Of a stretch of DNA of 64,000 nucleotides, positions 52,300-61,698 are shown in pieces (the stretch's first letter is position 1; every line of letters begins with the position of its first letter). The stretch spans positions 111,693 through 175,692 of the forward strand of contig NZ_BDCH01000036.1 in the NCBI RefSeq assembly GCF_001613405.1, written 5' to 3'. A program made the position numbers and the translations under genes. Source of the DNA: Nocardia crassostreae. GTDB lineage: Bacteria > Actinomycetota > Actinomycetes > Mycobacteriales > Mycobacteriaceae. The notes beneath the pieces were generated by a model that was not told the origin of the DNA, ran no database searches, and saw only the letters and a list, made by a program, of their open reading frames with translations.

Positions 52300-53232
52300 C
52301 TATCGGGTCGGCGAATCCGCCGATCGAGCCCCGCTACCTCCGGTGCGGGCCGGGACCGGGCGACGCAGCAGTTCAATGAGCGCCGTGATGCTGTGGTCGC
52401 CGTAGCCCGCGTCCATGGCGCGTCGTAGCAGGTCGTTCATCGGCTCGTGCCAGGACAGGTCGACGCCCGCGTCGGCGCCACCGGCCGTCTCGTTGGCGAT
52501 GCCCTCGTAGAAGACGCCGACCGAGGAGCCGAGGCGGGTGTAGTCGGCGGTGTCGATCTCCTCGGCGAGGAGCGGGAGGAGGGATTCGATCATCTGCAGC
52601 CACTTCACTGAGTACGGGACCATCTCAGCGGCCTTGATGCCGCGCGCGGTCAGCATGGCCGCGCCTTCGAAGAACCCGAGCAGGGCGGGCAGCAGGGTTG
52701 CGCCGACGGCGGATTCGTAGAGGGCGGCAAGATCGGGTTCCGGGCCCAGGTGCAGGGTGTGGCCGCCGAGGATTCGCAGGACCGGCTCGTACTCGTCGAA
52801 GACCGTGCGGTCGCCGCCGAAGTAGAGCAGGGTGCCGGGCTTGCCGACGGCGGACGGCACATCCTTGATGGCACCGCCGAGGAACCGGGCTCCCCGGGCC
52901 GCGGCCCAGTCGGCCATGGCGCGCGCCCCGGTCGGGTTGCCGCTGTTGAGGGTGATGAGGGTGCGCCCCGCCAGCGCATCCGAGGCCGGACCGAGGGCTT
53001 GCAGGGTCGCGGAGAAGGTCGTCAGCACCGAGACCACCACGGGGCTCGCGGCCACCGCCTGCTCGATGTCGGCTGCCTGTCTCGCACCGGCGGCCACCAG
53101 CGGGGCCGCCTTCGCCGGGGTGCGATTCCACACGGTGGTGGGGTGACCGGCGGCCAGGAATGCCTCGGCCAGGGCGCGGCCCATCGAGCCGAGGCCCAGA
53201 ACGGTGACCGGCGTGGACTCGGTATCGCGCAC
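52300..53232 (-). CDS. NAD(P)-binding imine reductase-like / beta-hydroxyacid dehydrogenase family protein
   Basis: 310 residues. Rossmann start VTVLGLGSMGRALAEAFLAA, NRTPAKA phosphate-binding region, then LNSGNPTGARAMADWAAARG and FLGGAIKDVPSAVGKPGTLL. The C-terminal helical part (LYESAVGATLLPALLGFFEG; VFYEGIANETAGGADAGVDL) lacks the catalytic Lys typical of hydroxyacid dehydrogenases, as in the imine-reductase group. It would reduce an imine or related substrate with NADPH; the physiological substrate is unknown. GTG start with no long leader. No adjacent gene suggests a pathway. Confidence 0.8.
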   Translation of the reverse strand: MRDTESTPVTVLGLGSMGRALAEAFLAAGHPTTVWNRTPAKAAPLVAAGARQAADIEQAVAASPVVVSVLTTFSATLQALGPASDALAGRTLITLNSGNPTGARAMADWAAARGARFLGGAIKDVPSAVGKPGTLLYFGGDRTVFDEYEPVLRILGGHTLHLGPEPDLAALYESAVGATLLPALLGFFEGAAMLTARGIKAAEMVPYSVKWLQMIESLLPLLAEEIDTADYTRLGSSVGVFYEGIANETAGGADAGVDLSWHEPMNDLLRRAMDAGYGDHSITALIELLRRPVPARTGGSGARSADSPTR

Positions 53233-53481
53233 AATTGCTCCGTTTCACGAGGATTCGGTGAGGCGATCGGCGAGCCGGAATCGCGTCGCCGTCGTGGCGA
53301 CTACTGTCGAACCGCTGCCGTCCAGCGGCAAGTACGCACTTTTCTGGGAAATACCAACGTCGAGGTAAGCAATCAGCTGGCACGCCCGCACGACCGCACA
53401 CGGGTGAGCGAGGTCACAGACGACGGAAACTGTTCAGTTGCCGGTCAACTGGACGTCGACAGAGGGCGGTAGGCATCGCTG

Positions 53482-55050
53482 GTGAGAATTCGCCGTAGTA
53501 CCCGAAGCGCGCTCGTCGCCGTAGCCGTGTGCGCCGCCGCCGCGACCGCCGCCTGTTCGTCCTCCGAGGCGGGGGCCGATTTCGCCGCGACCAAGGATCA
53601 GCCGCTGGTCGTCTCGCTGGACGACCTGGTTGCCAAGGCCGGTGGCAGCGCGGTGGTGGCGATCACCGATCCGCGGCACGGCGCGGTGAGCCGCGGAACC
53701 GACGGGTCGCTGGTGTACACCCCGGCGGCCGGGTACACGGGCGCGGACAGCATTACCGTCACCACGACCGATGCGGTGCGACTGTTCGCCACCGATGTCG
53801 CGCCGCTGGGCCAGTTCGGCGGGGTCACGGTGCAGGGCAGCGCGTTCGGGTCGGCGTTCGTGCCGGTGCCCGGCTCGGCCGATGAGTTCTACGGGCTCAC
53901 CGACCGCGGGCCGAATGTGGACGGCAAGGCCAAGAACGAGAAGATCTCCCCGATAGCGGATTTCACCCCGCAGATCGCCAAGATCAAGCTGGTCGGCAAC
54001 AAGGCGGTCGTGGAATCCACCCTCGCGCTGAAGAATCCGGCCGGGCAGCCGTTCAACGGCCTGGTCGACACCTCGGCGCTGACCGGTGAGACCATGCGCG
54101 GTCTCGACGGCAAGGAGCTCGCGCCCACCGATCACGGTATTGACAGCGAGGGCCTGGTGGCGCTGGCCGACGGCACCTTCTGGGTCTCCGACGAATACGG
54201 GCCGTTCCTGGTGCATTTCGACGCCAAGGGCACCGAACTCGAGCGCCTGGCCCCCGGGCGCGGCCTACCCGCCGAACTCGCCCTGCGCACCCCCAACCAA
54301 GGTATGGAAGGGCTCACCGTCACCCCTGACGGCAGCACCCTGGTGGGCATCATGCAGTCCGGTCTCACCACGCCGGGCCTGTCCTCCGCGCGTGAGGTGC
54401 CGATGACCCACATCGTCACCGTGGATCTGAAGACCAAGGCCGTCAAGGAATTCGCCTACCCGCTCGAGAATCCGAAGAGCAAGCTCGGCGCATCGGAGAT
54501 CACCGCGTTGACCAACACCACCTTCGTGGTCGACGAGCGTGACGGCAGCAAGGCCCCCAAGGCCGACAAGAAGCTGTGGACCATCGACATCACCGGCGCC
54601 ACCGATATCGGCCCCGACGCGAAGGTCCCCGGCGCCCAATACGATCCGAAGAACGGCCTGCAGGTCGACGGCAAGCCCCTGGAAACCTATGTGGGCCCGG
54701 TCCCCACCGCCGACGGCGTCGCGGCGCTCCAGAAGGCCGGAATCACCCCCGTCGCCAAGAAATCCAACCTCGACCTCGCCGGTCTCGCCGCCGCCCTGAA
54801 CGCCGACGGCAAGTTCTTCGGCCACGACAAGATCGAAGGCGTGGCCACCACCGACGGCGGCAAGACCCTCTACATCGCCAACGACAGCGACTTCGGTCTC
54901 GAAGGAATCACCGGCGACCAGCCCCCGTACGGCCTGAAGCCCAAGACCCTGCCCAACGGCGTCCAGGACTCCGGCGAAATCCTCCTGGTCGACACCGCCA
55001 AACTCCCCGCCGAGACCGAGACGAAGACCATCCGCATCGACGTGCGCTGA
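53482..55050 (+). CDS. phytase-like esterase lipoprotein
   Basis: 522 residues, GTG start. Signal with lipobox (AAATAACSSSE; Cys25). Residues 40-95 form an Ig-like/cadherin-like module (DPRHGAVSRGTDGSLVYTPA). The rest is an esterase-like-activity-of-phytase beta-propeller domain: GLTDRGPNVDGKAKNEKISP, GIDSEGLVALADGTFWVSDE (the DSEG motif), GMEGLTVTPDGSTLVGIMQS and IEGVATTDGGKTLYIANDSD. Acidic loops would bind metal. It acts outside the cell on an ester or phosphoester, perhaps scavenging phosphate. It converges on an alcohol dehydrogenase gene with 4 bp between stops. Confidence 0.85.
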   Translation: MRIRRSTRSALVAVAVCAAAATAACSSSEAGADFAATKDQPLVVSLDDLVAKAGGSAVVAITDPRHGAVSRGTDGSLVYTPAAGYTGADSITVTTTDAVRLFATDVAPLGQFGGVTVQGSAFGSAFVPVPGSADEFYGLTDRGPNVDGKAKNEKISPIADFTPQIAKIKLVGNKAVVESTLALKNPAGQPFNGLVDTSALTGETMRGLDGKELAPTDHGIDSEGLVALADGTFWVSDEYGPFLVHFDAKGTELERLAPGRGLPAELALRTPNQGMEGLTVTPDGSTLVGIMQSGLTTPGLSSAREVPMTHIVTVDLKTKAVKEFAYPLENPKSKLGASEITALTNTTFVVDERDGSKAPKADKKLWTIDITGATDIGPDAKVPGAQYDPKNGLQVDGKPLETYVGPVPTADGVAALQKAGITPVAKKSNLDLAGLAAALNADGKFFGHDKIEGVATTDGGKTLYIANDSDFGLEGITGDQPPYGLKPKTLPNGVQDSGEILLVDTAKLPAETETKTIRIDVR

Positions 55051-55054
55051 CCGC

Positions 55055-56170
55055 TCAGTCGAAGACGATGATTTGGCGGAGGGCGTGGCCTGCGGCGAGT
55101 TCGTCCATGCCTTTGTTGATGTCCTCCAAGCGGATTCGGGCGGAGACCAGGCGTTCGACGGGGAGTTTGCCCGCGCGCCAGAGGCGGACGAATTCGGGGA
55201 TGTCGCGGGCGGGGACGGCGGAGCCGAGGTAGCTGCCGACAATGGTGCGGCCCTGGGCCACCAGGGCGAGAGGCGAAATGCTGGCGCGGGCGTCGGGAGC
55301 CGGGAGGCCGACGGTGACCGTGGTGCCGCCGGGAGCGGTTGCCGAGACCGCGGTTTCGAAGGCGCGGACATTGCCCGCGGCTTCGATCACGACCTCGGCC
55401 TGGATGTTCTGGTCGGTGATATCGCTGGGCATGTAGGCGGCGGTCGCGCCGAGTTCCATGGCCAGCTTGAGCTTTTCGGGGACGGTGTCGACGGCGATGA
55501 CCTCACGGCCGGTGCCCCCGCGCAGGGAGGCGGCCACCAGGACGGCGGCCATGCCGACCCCGCCGAGGCCGACGACCATGATGCGGTCGGCGGGTGCCGG
55601 TTTGGCCGAATTGAGCAGGGCGCCACCGCCGGTCAGGACCGCGCAGCCGAGGACGGCGGCTACGTCCGGCGGGACGTCGTCATCGACGGGGACCACCGAG
55701 TGCCGGTCGACGACGGCGTGGGTGGCGAAACCGGAGACGCCCAGATGGTGGTGCACGGGTGCGCCGTCGCGCAGCAGGCGACGGCCGCCGCCGAGCAGTT
55801 CGCCCGCATTGTTGGCCATACTGCCGGGCAGGCACGGGGTGCGGCCCTCGGTGGCGCAACCCGCGCATTCCCCGCAGCGCGGCAGGAAGGTCATGATCAC
55901 CCGCTGCCCGACCGCGATATCGCTGTCCCCCGCGCCGACGGCCTCGACCCGACCGGCGGCCTCGTGCCCGAGCAGCATGGGCACCGGCCGGACCCGATTG
56001 CCGTCCACCACGGACAGATCCGAATGGCACAGCCCGGCCGCCTCGATGCGGACCAGCAGCTCGCCGGGACCGGGTTGGCCCAGGTCGAGGTCGGCCACCA
56101 CGATCGGGCGCGACTCGACGTAGGGCGCCGGGGCCCCGATTCGTTCCAGGACAGCTCCACGAATCCTCAT
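55055..56170 (-). CDS. zinc-dependent class III-type alcohol dehydrogenase
   Basis: 371 residues. Catalytic zinc ligands in AAGLCHSDLSVVDG (Cys), LLGHEAAGRVEAVG (His-Glu) and GCAVLTGGGA (Cys). The structural zinc cysteines are in PRCGECAGCATEGRTPC (four Cys). NAD loop VVGLGGVGMAAVLVAASLRG. The end, INKGMDELAAGHALRQIIVF, is the class III/mycothiol-dehydrogenase style. It oxidises an alcohol or a thiol-aldehyde adduct with NAD+; the exact substrate is uncertain. The ATG MRIRGAVLERIGAPAPYVES was chosen; upstream in-frame codons run into the divergent methyltransferase promoter. Confidence 0.92.
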   Translation of the reverse strand: MRIRGAVLERIGAPAPYVESRPIVVADLDLGQPGPGELLVRIEAAGLCHSDLSVVDGNRVRPVPMLLGHEAAGRVEAVGAGDSDIAVGQRVIMTFLPRCGECAGCATEGRTPCLPGSMANNAGELLGGGRRLLRDGAPVHHHLGVSGFATHAVVDRHSVVPVDDDVPPDVAAVLGCAVLTGGGALLNSAKPAPADRIMVVGLGGVGMAAVLVAASLRGGTGREVIAVDTVPEKLKLAMELGATAAYMPSDITDQNIQAEVVIEAAGNVRAFETAVSATAPGGTTVTVGLPAPDARASISPLALVAQGRTIVGSYLGSAVPARDIPEFVRLWRAGKLPVERLVSARIRLEDINKGMDELAAGHALRQIIVFD

Positions 56171-56244
56171 GCGCCCGACGCTACCGGATGCGCCTTCCCA
56201 GACAGCGGGGTTTCTGCTTCGATGAGTAACGGATAGGAGCACGC

Positions 56245-56901
56245 ATGCACAGCACATCCGCCGTCATCGGAAACAGAGCCCTCAACCACACCATCACCCA
56301 GTTCTTCAGCGGCGTCGCCCGCGCCTACGACACCGCCCCGCTGCAACAGGTGGTCTACCGCCCGCCGCAGAACGAGGTCGTGGCCGAACTGCGCGCCGCC
56401 GGATCCCGCCGGATCGCCGATATCGGCTGCGGCACCGGCATTCTCACCTCCCGCATCGAACGCGAACTGCGCCCGGAGATCATCTACGGCATCGATGCCT
56501 CCCCCGGCATGCTGGCCCAGGCCCGCCGCCGATCCGAGACCGTCGAATGGCGTCACGCCGCCGCCGAGCACCTGCCGATCGGGGACGGCGAACTGGACGC
56601 GGTCGTGAGCACCACCGCCTTCCACTTCTTCGACCATCCGGTGGCACTACGCGAATTCCAGCGCGTCCTGACGCCCGGGGGCCTGGTGGCCATCGCGACC
56701 ATGCGCCCGTCCGCCTCCGCCGCCGCCATCCAGCGGGTGACCAGCAGCCCCCTGTTCCCCGCCCACGCCCCTTCCGGCCGCGCGACCCGGAAACTGTTGC
56801 AGGACGCCGGTTTCGAAGTCGTCGACCAGCGCTCCATCCGCCGCCAACCGATTCCGCCCTGGCTGGTCCCGGACATGATCACCATCGGCCGCCGCAAGTA
56901 G
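56245..56901 (+). CDS. class I SAM-dependent methyltransferase (UbiE-like)
   Basis: 218 residues. Motif I RIADIGCGTGILTSRIEREL, Asp in IIYGIDASPGMLAQARRR, motif IV-like HLPIGDGELDAVVSTTAFHF, FQRVLTPGGLVAIATM. The N-terminus (QFFSGVARAYDTAPLQQVVY) is like menaquinone/ubiquinone-type methyltransferases. The substrate is not determined. ATG behind AGGAGCACGC. It is divergent from the alcohol dehydrogenase (74-bp gap) and converges with the disulfide-rich membrane protein gene. Confidence 0.86.
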   Translation: MHSTSAVIGNRALNHTITQFFSGVARAYDTAPLQQVVYRPPQNEVVAELRAAGSRRIADIGCGTGILTSRIERELRPEIIYGIDASPGMLAQARRRSETVEWRHAAAEHLPIGDGELDAVVSTTAFHFFDHPVALREFQRVLTPGGLVAIATMRPSASAAAIQRVTSSPLFPAHAPSGRATRKLLQDAGFEVVDQRSIRRQPIPPWLVPDMITIGRRK

Positions 56902-56947
56902 CCGCTATTCGCCCGGGTCGTCGGTGCCGCGGAAGCAGACCGTCAGG

Positions 56948-57694
56948 TCACGCTTTGTTCCAGACGACCCAGACCGCCCCCTGGCCGTCGCGCGGGCATT
57001 TCGCACCGTCGACCGTATTCTCCAGCACCGCGGTGACGCGCACGATGTGGCGGCCCGGGGTGGCGCAGTCGACTTTGAACGGCTCGGCCATCTGGCTTGT
57101 GTCGTAGCAGAAGTCGACGCGCCAGTCGAAGGCCAGGCACAGGTGGTAGACGAGATTGCCGGATCTGTCATGGCGGCTGGTCTCGAGTTTGTAGAGGTTT
57201 CCCGAGCAGGCTTGCGGGCCGGTTTGCAGCACACGGTAGTTCGCGTCCAGGGAGTTGCAGTCGGCCGGAGCCGGATCGCCGGGCTCCCAGGTCGGCGCGC
57301 CCGAAGCGTCGACGGTCGGGTCCATCGGCACTTCGACGCAGTCGCCGGGGACCAGCAGCGACATGGGGTCGGGGGCAGCGGATTTCGTCGTGGGGGCGGT
57401 GGTCGGAATTCCGGCCTGCACCAATCCGGGTGAGGTCGGGCCCGCGGAGCCCGCGACGGTATCGCCCGCCATCGTCTGCACGGCGGGCACCACTGTCGCC
57501 GCCACACCCGCCCAGCCCGGAATCGCCAGCGCGACGGCCAGCACCGCCAGAACCCGGCTGGCGCGCGCCGCCCGGCCGCTCGGGTCGAATCGGACGCGGC
57601 GTTCCTTGGCGACAGCCGTGCCTCCGGCCACCGCCGCCAGCACCAGCAGCGCCGTTCCCACTGCCAGCCACCACACGTCGTGAGACCCCACCAC
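56948..57694 (-). CDS. membrane-anchored Cys-rich extracytoplasmic protein (possible C-terminal frameshift)
   Basis: 248 residues, GTG start. Two hydrophobic helices (about 8-27 and 48-65; WLAVGTALLVLAAVAGGTAV; VLAVLAVALAIPGWAGVAA) are followed by a Thr/Pro-rich linker and a domain of about 150 residues with seven cysteines (VPGDCVEV, PADCNSL, QACSGN, HLCLAF, DFCYDT, KVDCAT, AKCPRD). The TGA stop comes right after VWNKA. The +1 frame downstream reads RDLTVCFRGTDDPGE-stop, and would supply an eighth Cys and a normal tail. So a one-base insertion near 56957 may have clipped about 14 residues. It resembles lipoprotein LppU-like domains in layout. Function unknown. Confidence 0.65.
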   Translation of the reverse strand: MVGSHDVWWLAVGTALLVLAAVAGGTAVAKERRVRFDPSGRAARASRVLAVLAVALAIPGWAGVAATVVPAVQTMAGDTVAGSAGPTSPGLVQAGIPTTAPTTKSAAPDPMSLLVPGDCVEVPMDPTVDASGAPTWEPGDPAPADCNSLDANYRVLQTGPQACSGNLYKLETSRHDRSGNLVYHLCLAFDWRVDFCYDTSQMAEPFKVDCATPGRHIVRVTAVLENTVDGAKCPRDGQGAVWVVWNKA

Positions 57695-57794
57695 AATCTC
57701 CTGCCACTTCCGATCCCACCTTCGACGCTAGCGCAGCCCGGGAGAGACGGGCAATGTGGTGCCCGCGCGGACGATCTCCGCGCAGGATGGAGGT

Positions 57795-58883
57795 ATGCGC
57801 CTCGCCTCGCTTCGCCGCTCGGCCGCCGTCCTGCTGCTCCTGGGCGCGGTGGCGTCCTGCGGTGCGGAGCCGTCCGCGCCGACCGCCACCAGCACCGCAC
57901 CCAGTTCGCCCAGCGGCGAACCGGATCTGGACGCGGGCGAGGAGGTGGCGCAGGGGATCGATGTGCCGTGGGGTTTGGCGTTCCTGCCCGATGGCGGCGC
58001 GCTGGTCGCCGAACGCGATACCGGCGCGATTCTGCGCGTGCGGGCGGGCGCGGAACCCGAGCAGGTGTACCAGGTGCCGGATGTGGACGCCCAGAGCGAG
58101 GGCGGCCTGCTCGGCTTGGCCGTCTCCCCGCGGTATGCCGAAGACCGGTACGTCTACGCGTATTTCACCTCGCCAACCGACAATCGCATCGTTCGATTCC
58201 GGCTCGACAGCACACCCGAGGTGATCTTCGACGGCATTGCCAAGGCCGGAATCCACGACGGCGGGCGCATCGCCTTCGGGCCGGACGGACTGCTCTACGT
58301 CGGCACGGGTGATGCCGGGCAGACCTCCCGCTCACAGGATCCGGCCAGCCCGAACGGCAAGATCATGCGCCTGACCGCCGAAGGCGAACCGGCTCCGGGC
58401 AATCCGACCCCGGGCTCGCCGGTCTACAGCTTGGGGCACCGCAATGTGCAAGGGCTGGCGTGGGATTCGGCGGGCCGGTTGTTCGCCGCCGAGTTCGGGC
58501 GCAATGCCTTCGACGAGCTCAACCTCATCGAGCCGGGCCGCAACTACGGCTGGCCGGATGTGGAGGGCACCGGCGACACCCGCAGCGGGCGCTTCGTGAA
58601 TCCATTGGTCACATGGACGACCGCGGAAGCCTCGCCCTCGGGCATCGCCATTGCCGGTGACACCCTCTATATGGCGGCGCTGCGCGGCGAACGACTATGG
58701 CTGGTCCCCCTGCGCGACGGCGTCACCGGCGAGCCGACCGCCCGCTTCGAGGAGCGTTACGGCCGCCTGCGCACGGTCGAGGTCGCGCCCGACGGAGCGC
58801 TGTGGCTGACCACGTCCAATACCGACGGCCGCGGCGACATCCGCACCGGCGACGACCGCATCATCCGCTTCCCGGCCCGCTGA
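57795..58883 (+). CDS. PQQ-type glucose/sorbosone dehydrogenase-family lipoprotein
   Basis: 362 residues. Signal and lipobox (LLLLGAVASCGAE; Cys20), then a six-bladed propeller of the soluble glucose dehydrogenase family. Visible segments: IDVPWGLAFLPDGGALVAER, GGLLGLAVSPRYAEDRYVYA, HDGGRIAFGPDGLLYVGTGD, YSLGHRNVQGLAWDSAGRLF and NYGWPDVEGTGD. The His in LGHRN and Arg in VAERD are family active-site residues. Whether it binds PQQ or works as a quinone-independent protein is not shown. Exported and membrane-anchored. ATG MRLASLRR directly precedes the signal. Confidence 0.88.
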   Translation: MRLASLRRSAAVLLLLGAVASCGAEPSAPTATSTAPSSPSGEPDLDAGEEVAQGIDVPWGLAFLPDGGALVAERDTGAILRVRAGAEPEQVYQVPDVDAQSEGGLLGLAVSPRYAEDRYVYAYFTSPTDNRIVRFRLDSTPEVIFDGIAKAGIHDGGRIAFGPDGLLYVGTGDAGQTSRSQDPASPNGKIMRLTAEGEPAPGNPTPGSPVYSLGHRNVQGLAWDSAGRLFAAEFGRNAFDELNLIEPGRNYGWPDVEGTGDTRSGRFVNPLVTWTTAEASPSGIAIAGDTLYMAALRGERLWLVPLRDGVTGEPTARFEERYGRLRTVEVAPDGALWLTTSNTDGRGDIRTGDDRIIRFPAR

Positions 58884-58889
58884 CCGGTG

Positions 58890-60332
58890 TCAGGACGCCG
58901 GAGCCGGGGCAGTCTCGGCCGGAGTCGGCGGCCACTGCTCCGGGCGAATATTGGCCGGTTTGGTGACGGGCGTGCCGTCCCAGTCGAAGTGCACGCCCAC
59001 CCACGCCTTGGGACGCTCGAAGCTGATCTCGCGCGCGTCGTACACCGCGCGGCGGAAGGAGATGTCGCCGAAGAAGTCGCCGCCGGTGAAAACCACCGAC
59101 CGGCCGCCGAAGACGGCATCGGCGAAGGAGACCTTGCTGTGGTATTCCACCCGGGCGAAGCTGATCTCCCGCGTGCGGGTGGCGCGGAAACGCGCGTTCG
59201 CGCCGAGGTGGGCGCATTCGAAGGAGCTGCCCTCGGCGTAGAACCGCGAGGCGGCGAACGTGACCTCGGCGCCGGTGAATTCGGCGCCGGTGAAGGCGAC
59301 CCGGTCGCCGTCGAAGATGGCCTTCTCGAAGGAGGTGAGCTCGCCGGTGAACTTGGCATTGACGAAGCTGCTGCGCGTGCCCGCGAACTTGGCGCGGGTG
59401 AAGGCGGTGCGCGCGCCCGCGAAGGTCGCGGCATCGAAGGTGGTCGGGCCGCTGAAGGTGGTGTCGATGAATGTCGTTCCGGCGCTGTCGCGTTCGGAGC
59501 GATCCACCCGGGAATGGGTGAAGGCCACCCCTTCGAACGAGGTCGTGGCGCCGCGGAACATGGCGCCGCGGAAGGTGACCCGCTTGCCGAGGAAGCGGGC
59601 CTTCTCGAAGGTGGTGGCGCGGGGCCCGACGAACATGGCGTTGGTGAAGCGGGTATTGCGACCGGCGAAGACGGTGTAGCGAAAGTCGGCGTCCTCGAAG
59701 ATGGCGTCGGAGAAGTCGAAATCGCAGGTGGACCAGGACACTTCGACGGCCGGGCGGAGCCGCCCGGCGATCACCCGCACAATGGTGTCGCGCACCTGGC
59801 GGTCGTTCTGCCGGTAGTGGTAGGTGCGTTCCACCCCGGTGCCGGAGTCCTCGATCCGCTGGGTTTTGGAGACCAGGTGGCTATTGCCCTCGTCCGGGGC
59901 GTAGGGCAGGCGGAGGTACCCGCACAGGACGTCGATGCATTGCTGGCGGCGGCCCGGAGCCGAGAACTCGTCGGCCACACCGGCCATGGCGTACACCCCG
60001 GCGATCCGTACCGCCACATCGGCGTCACCGAGCTGCCGCGCCGCCGCGCCGAACAGTTCGGCGAAGCGGCCGCGCTCTTGATCCCGCTGGCGGCGGTAGG
60101 CGACCACCAGGGCCACCGCCGCGCCGATACCCGCCGAGATCGCGAGTGCGATCTCGGTGAGGTCCAACTGATTCGGCTTCACATCCTCGACGCCGAGCAG
60201 CTGCCGCAGCACCCACCAGCTCAGCGCCGCGACAGCGAGACCACCGATTACCGCGGCCAGCACCGAAATCATCAGTGCCGACCGGTGCATCCTCCGGTTC
60301 AGCCCGCCGCCGAACCACCCCCACCGCCGCAT
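58890..60332 (-). CDS. membrane-anchored pentapeptide-repeat protein
   Basis: 480 residues. Two N-terminal membrane helices (about 20-45 and 62-82; VLAAVIGGLAVAALSWWVLR; IALAISAGIGAAVALVVAY), a linker helix with Cys-rich part (QQCIDVLCGYLRLPY), then from about 190 to 440 many five-residue units with a central Phe (DFSDAIFEDADFRYTVFAGR; TTFDAATFAGARTAFTRAKF; TSFEKAIFDGDRVAFTGAEF). These fold into a square right-handed helix on the cytosolic side. Similar proteins are common in actinobacteria and their role is mostly unknown; some mimic DNA to protect gyrase. It ends PRPAETAPAPAS-like. It faces the dehydrogenase gene 6 bp away. Confidence 0.88.
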   Translation of the reverse strand: MRRWGWFGGGLNRRMHRSALMISVLAAVIGGLAVAALSWWVLRQLLGVEDVKPNQLDLTEIALAISAGIGAAVALVVAYRRQRDQERGRFAELFGAAARQLGDADVAVRIAGVYAMAGVADEFSAPGRRQQCIDVLCGYLRLPYAPDEGNSHLVSKTQRIEDSGTGVERTYHYRQNDRQVRDTIVRVIAGRLRPAVEVSWSTCDFDFSDAIFEDADFRYTVFAGRNTRFTNAMFVGPRATTFEKARFLGKRVTFRGAMFRGATTSFEGVAFTHSRVDRSERDSAGTTFIDTTFSGPTTFDAATFAGARTAFTRAKFAGTRSSFVNAKFTGELTSFEKAIFDGDRVAFTGAEFTGAEVTFAASRFYAEGSSFECAHLGANARFRATRTREISFARVEYHSKVSFADAVFGGRSVVFTGGDFFGDISFRRAVYDAREISFERPKAWVGVHFDWDGTPVTKPANIRPEQWPPTPAETAPAPAS

Positions 60333-60436
60333 AGCGGAAGGATAGCGACACCCCCGGAAAACCGCATCGGTTGGCGCGATTCCTGGCGTGCACCACCGGG
60401 TTTCGCTCGCGGCGGCGGGTCGGGTTCATCCGGCGA

Positions 60437-61645
60437 TCAGGCGCTCGCCGGTTCGCGGTTGCGCATGCCGATACCGGCGGCCACGAGGCAGGCCACCGCC
60501 ACCGCGCCGACGAACCACGGGAAGACGGTGCTCAGCCCCCACGTGGTGGCCGCCCAGCCCGCGACGACGGTGGGCAGGGCCATGGCGGAGTAGGCCAGCA
60601 GGTAGTAGGCGGACATGGTTTCGCCGCGCTTGTGCTGGGGGACGACATTGGACAGGTGGCGCAGGGATCCGCCGAAGCCGAGGCCGAAGGTGGCGCCGAG
60701 CAGGAATCCGGCGGCCAGGACCAGGATCCAGTTGCCGGTGTGCAGGGCCGGAATCGTCAGGACCAGGGCGATGGCCATGCTGATATCGCCCACGATGGCG
60801 GCGCGGCGCGCCGGGATTCCGGTGGCGAAGGCTTGCGCCAAGGCCCCCGCGAGGGCGGTGGAGGCCACGACCGCGCCGCCGAAGACCAGCTTGTGGATGC
60901 CGGTTTCGGCCGAGGCCAGCGACGGGTAGAGCGACAGCAGTACGCCCAGCACCGACCAGGCCGCCATGACGCCCAGGGCCGAGAACCAGAAGTCACCGCG
61001 AATCTCCTGCGGCACAGCGGGCTTGGCGATCCGGATGCGCCCGGCCACGCGGGCGGTGTGCGGTTCGCACAGCGCCAGCACCCCGGCGGCGATGAGCAGG
61101 CAGACAATGGTGATGGCCACGTACGGCGTCCGCATGGGATGCGGGGCGTACTGCGCGAGCAGCGCGGATCCCAGAATCGCCACCGCCATACCGACATTGA
61201 ACGCCACACCCGACAGCTGCCCGGATCGCGCGCCGTGCTTGGGCCGCAGATCCAGCAGCGCCGCCGCACCCGCCACCACCGTCGCGCCGACCGCCGCGCC
61301 GTGCAGTGCACGGGCCAGCAGCAGCATGGCCACATTGTCGGCCAGCAGGAAGACCACCAGTCCGGCGATCATGATGCCGAAGGCGCCCAGCAGCACCGGC
61401 TTTCGCCCGACGACATCGGAGATCTTCCCGGACACCAGCACCGCGCCCAGCGCCGCGATGGCGTACACCGCGAAGACGAAGGTGGTGGTGAGCGGCGAGA
61501 AATGCCAGGCCTGCTGATACAGCCCGTAGAGCGGGGCGGGTGCGCCCGAAACGCCGAGCGCCACCCCGCTCGCGGCGAGCACGAGTGCATACGCCCAGGT
61601 CTGCTTGCCCTGTTCGGTCCGCACCGCAACCGTCGCTGCCGACAT
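60437..61645 (-). CDS. MFS transporter (12-helix, DHA1-type)
   Basis: 402 residues with 12 predicted helices. Motif A ALGAVLVSGKISDVVGRKPV, a second-half equivalent (ALAGALAQAFATGIPARRAA), and segments such as LALCEPHTARVAGRIRIAKP between halves. The beginning WAYALVLAASGVALGVSGAP is hydrophobic. It probably expels a toxic compound. It is divergent from an ArsR-type regulator with two near-identical operators between them, so its expression is probably tightly repressed until the inducer appears. Inducer and substrate unknown. Confidence 0.88.
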   Translation of the reverse strand: MSAATVAVRTEQGKQTWAYALVLAASGVALGVSGAPAPLYGLYQQAWHFSPLTTTFVFAVYAIAALGAVLVSGKISDVVGRKPVLLGAFGIMIAGLVVFLLADNVAMLLLARALHGAAVGATVVAGAAALLDLRPKHGARSGQLSGVAFNVGMAVAILGSALLAQYAPHPMRTPYVAITIVCLLIAAGVLALCEPHTARVAGRIRIAKPAVPQEIRGDFWFSALGVMAAWSVLGVLLSLYPSLASAETGIHKLVFGGAVVASTALAGALAQAFATGIPARRAAIVGDISMAIALVLTIPALHTGNWILVLAAGFLLGATFGLGFGGSLRHLSNVVPQHKRGETMSAYYLLAYSAMALPTVVAGWAATTWGLSTVFPWFVGAVAVACLVAAGIGMRNREPASA

Positions 61646-61665
61646 CGGCCCCTCTAATCAGGTAA

Positions 61666-61683
61666 GTTTGATGAATATCGAAC
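61666..61683. promoter_or_regulatory. ArsR operator site 1
   Basis: GTTTGATGAATATCGAAC, an 18-bp imperfect palindrome (GTTTGAT/ATCGAAC). It is in the 93-bp gap between the MFS and arsR-type genes, next to the MFS start. Site 2 is the same sequence read the other way, 33 bp away centre to centre. Confidence 0.6.
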
Positions 61684-61698
61684 TTGACCCTACGCCAG

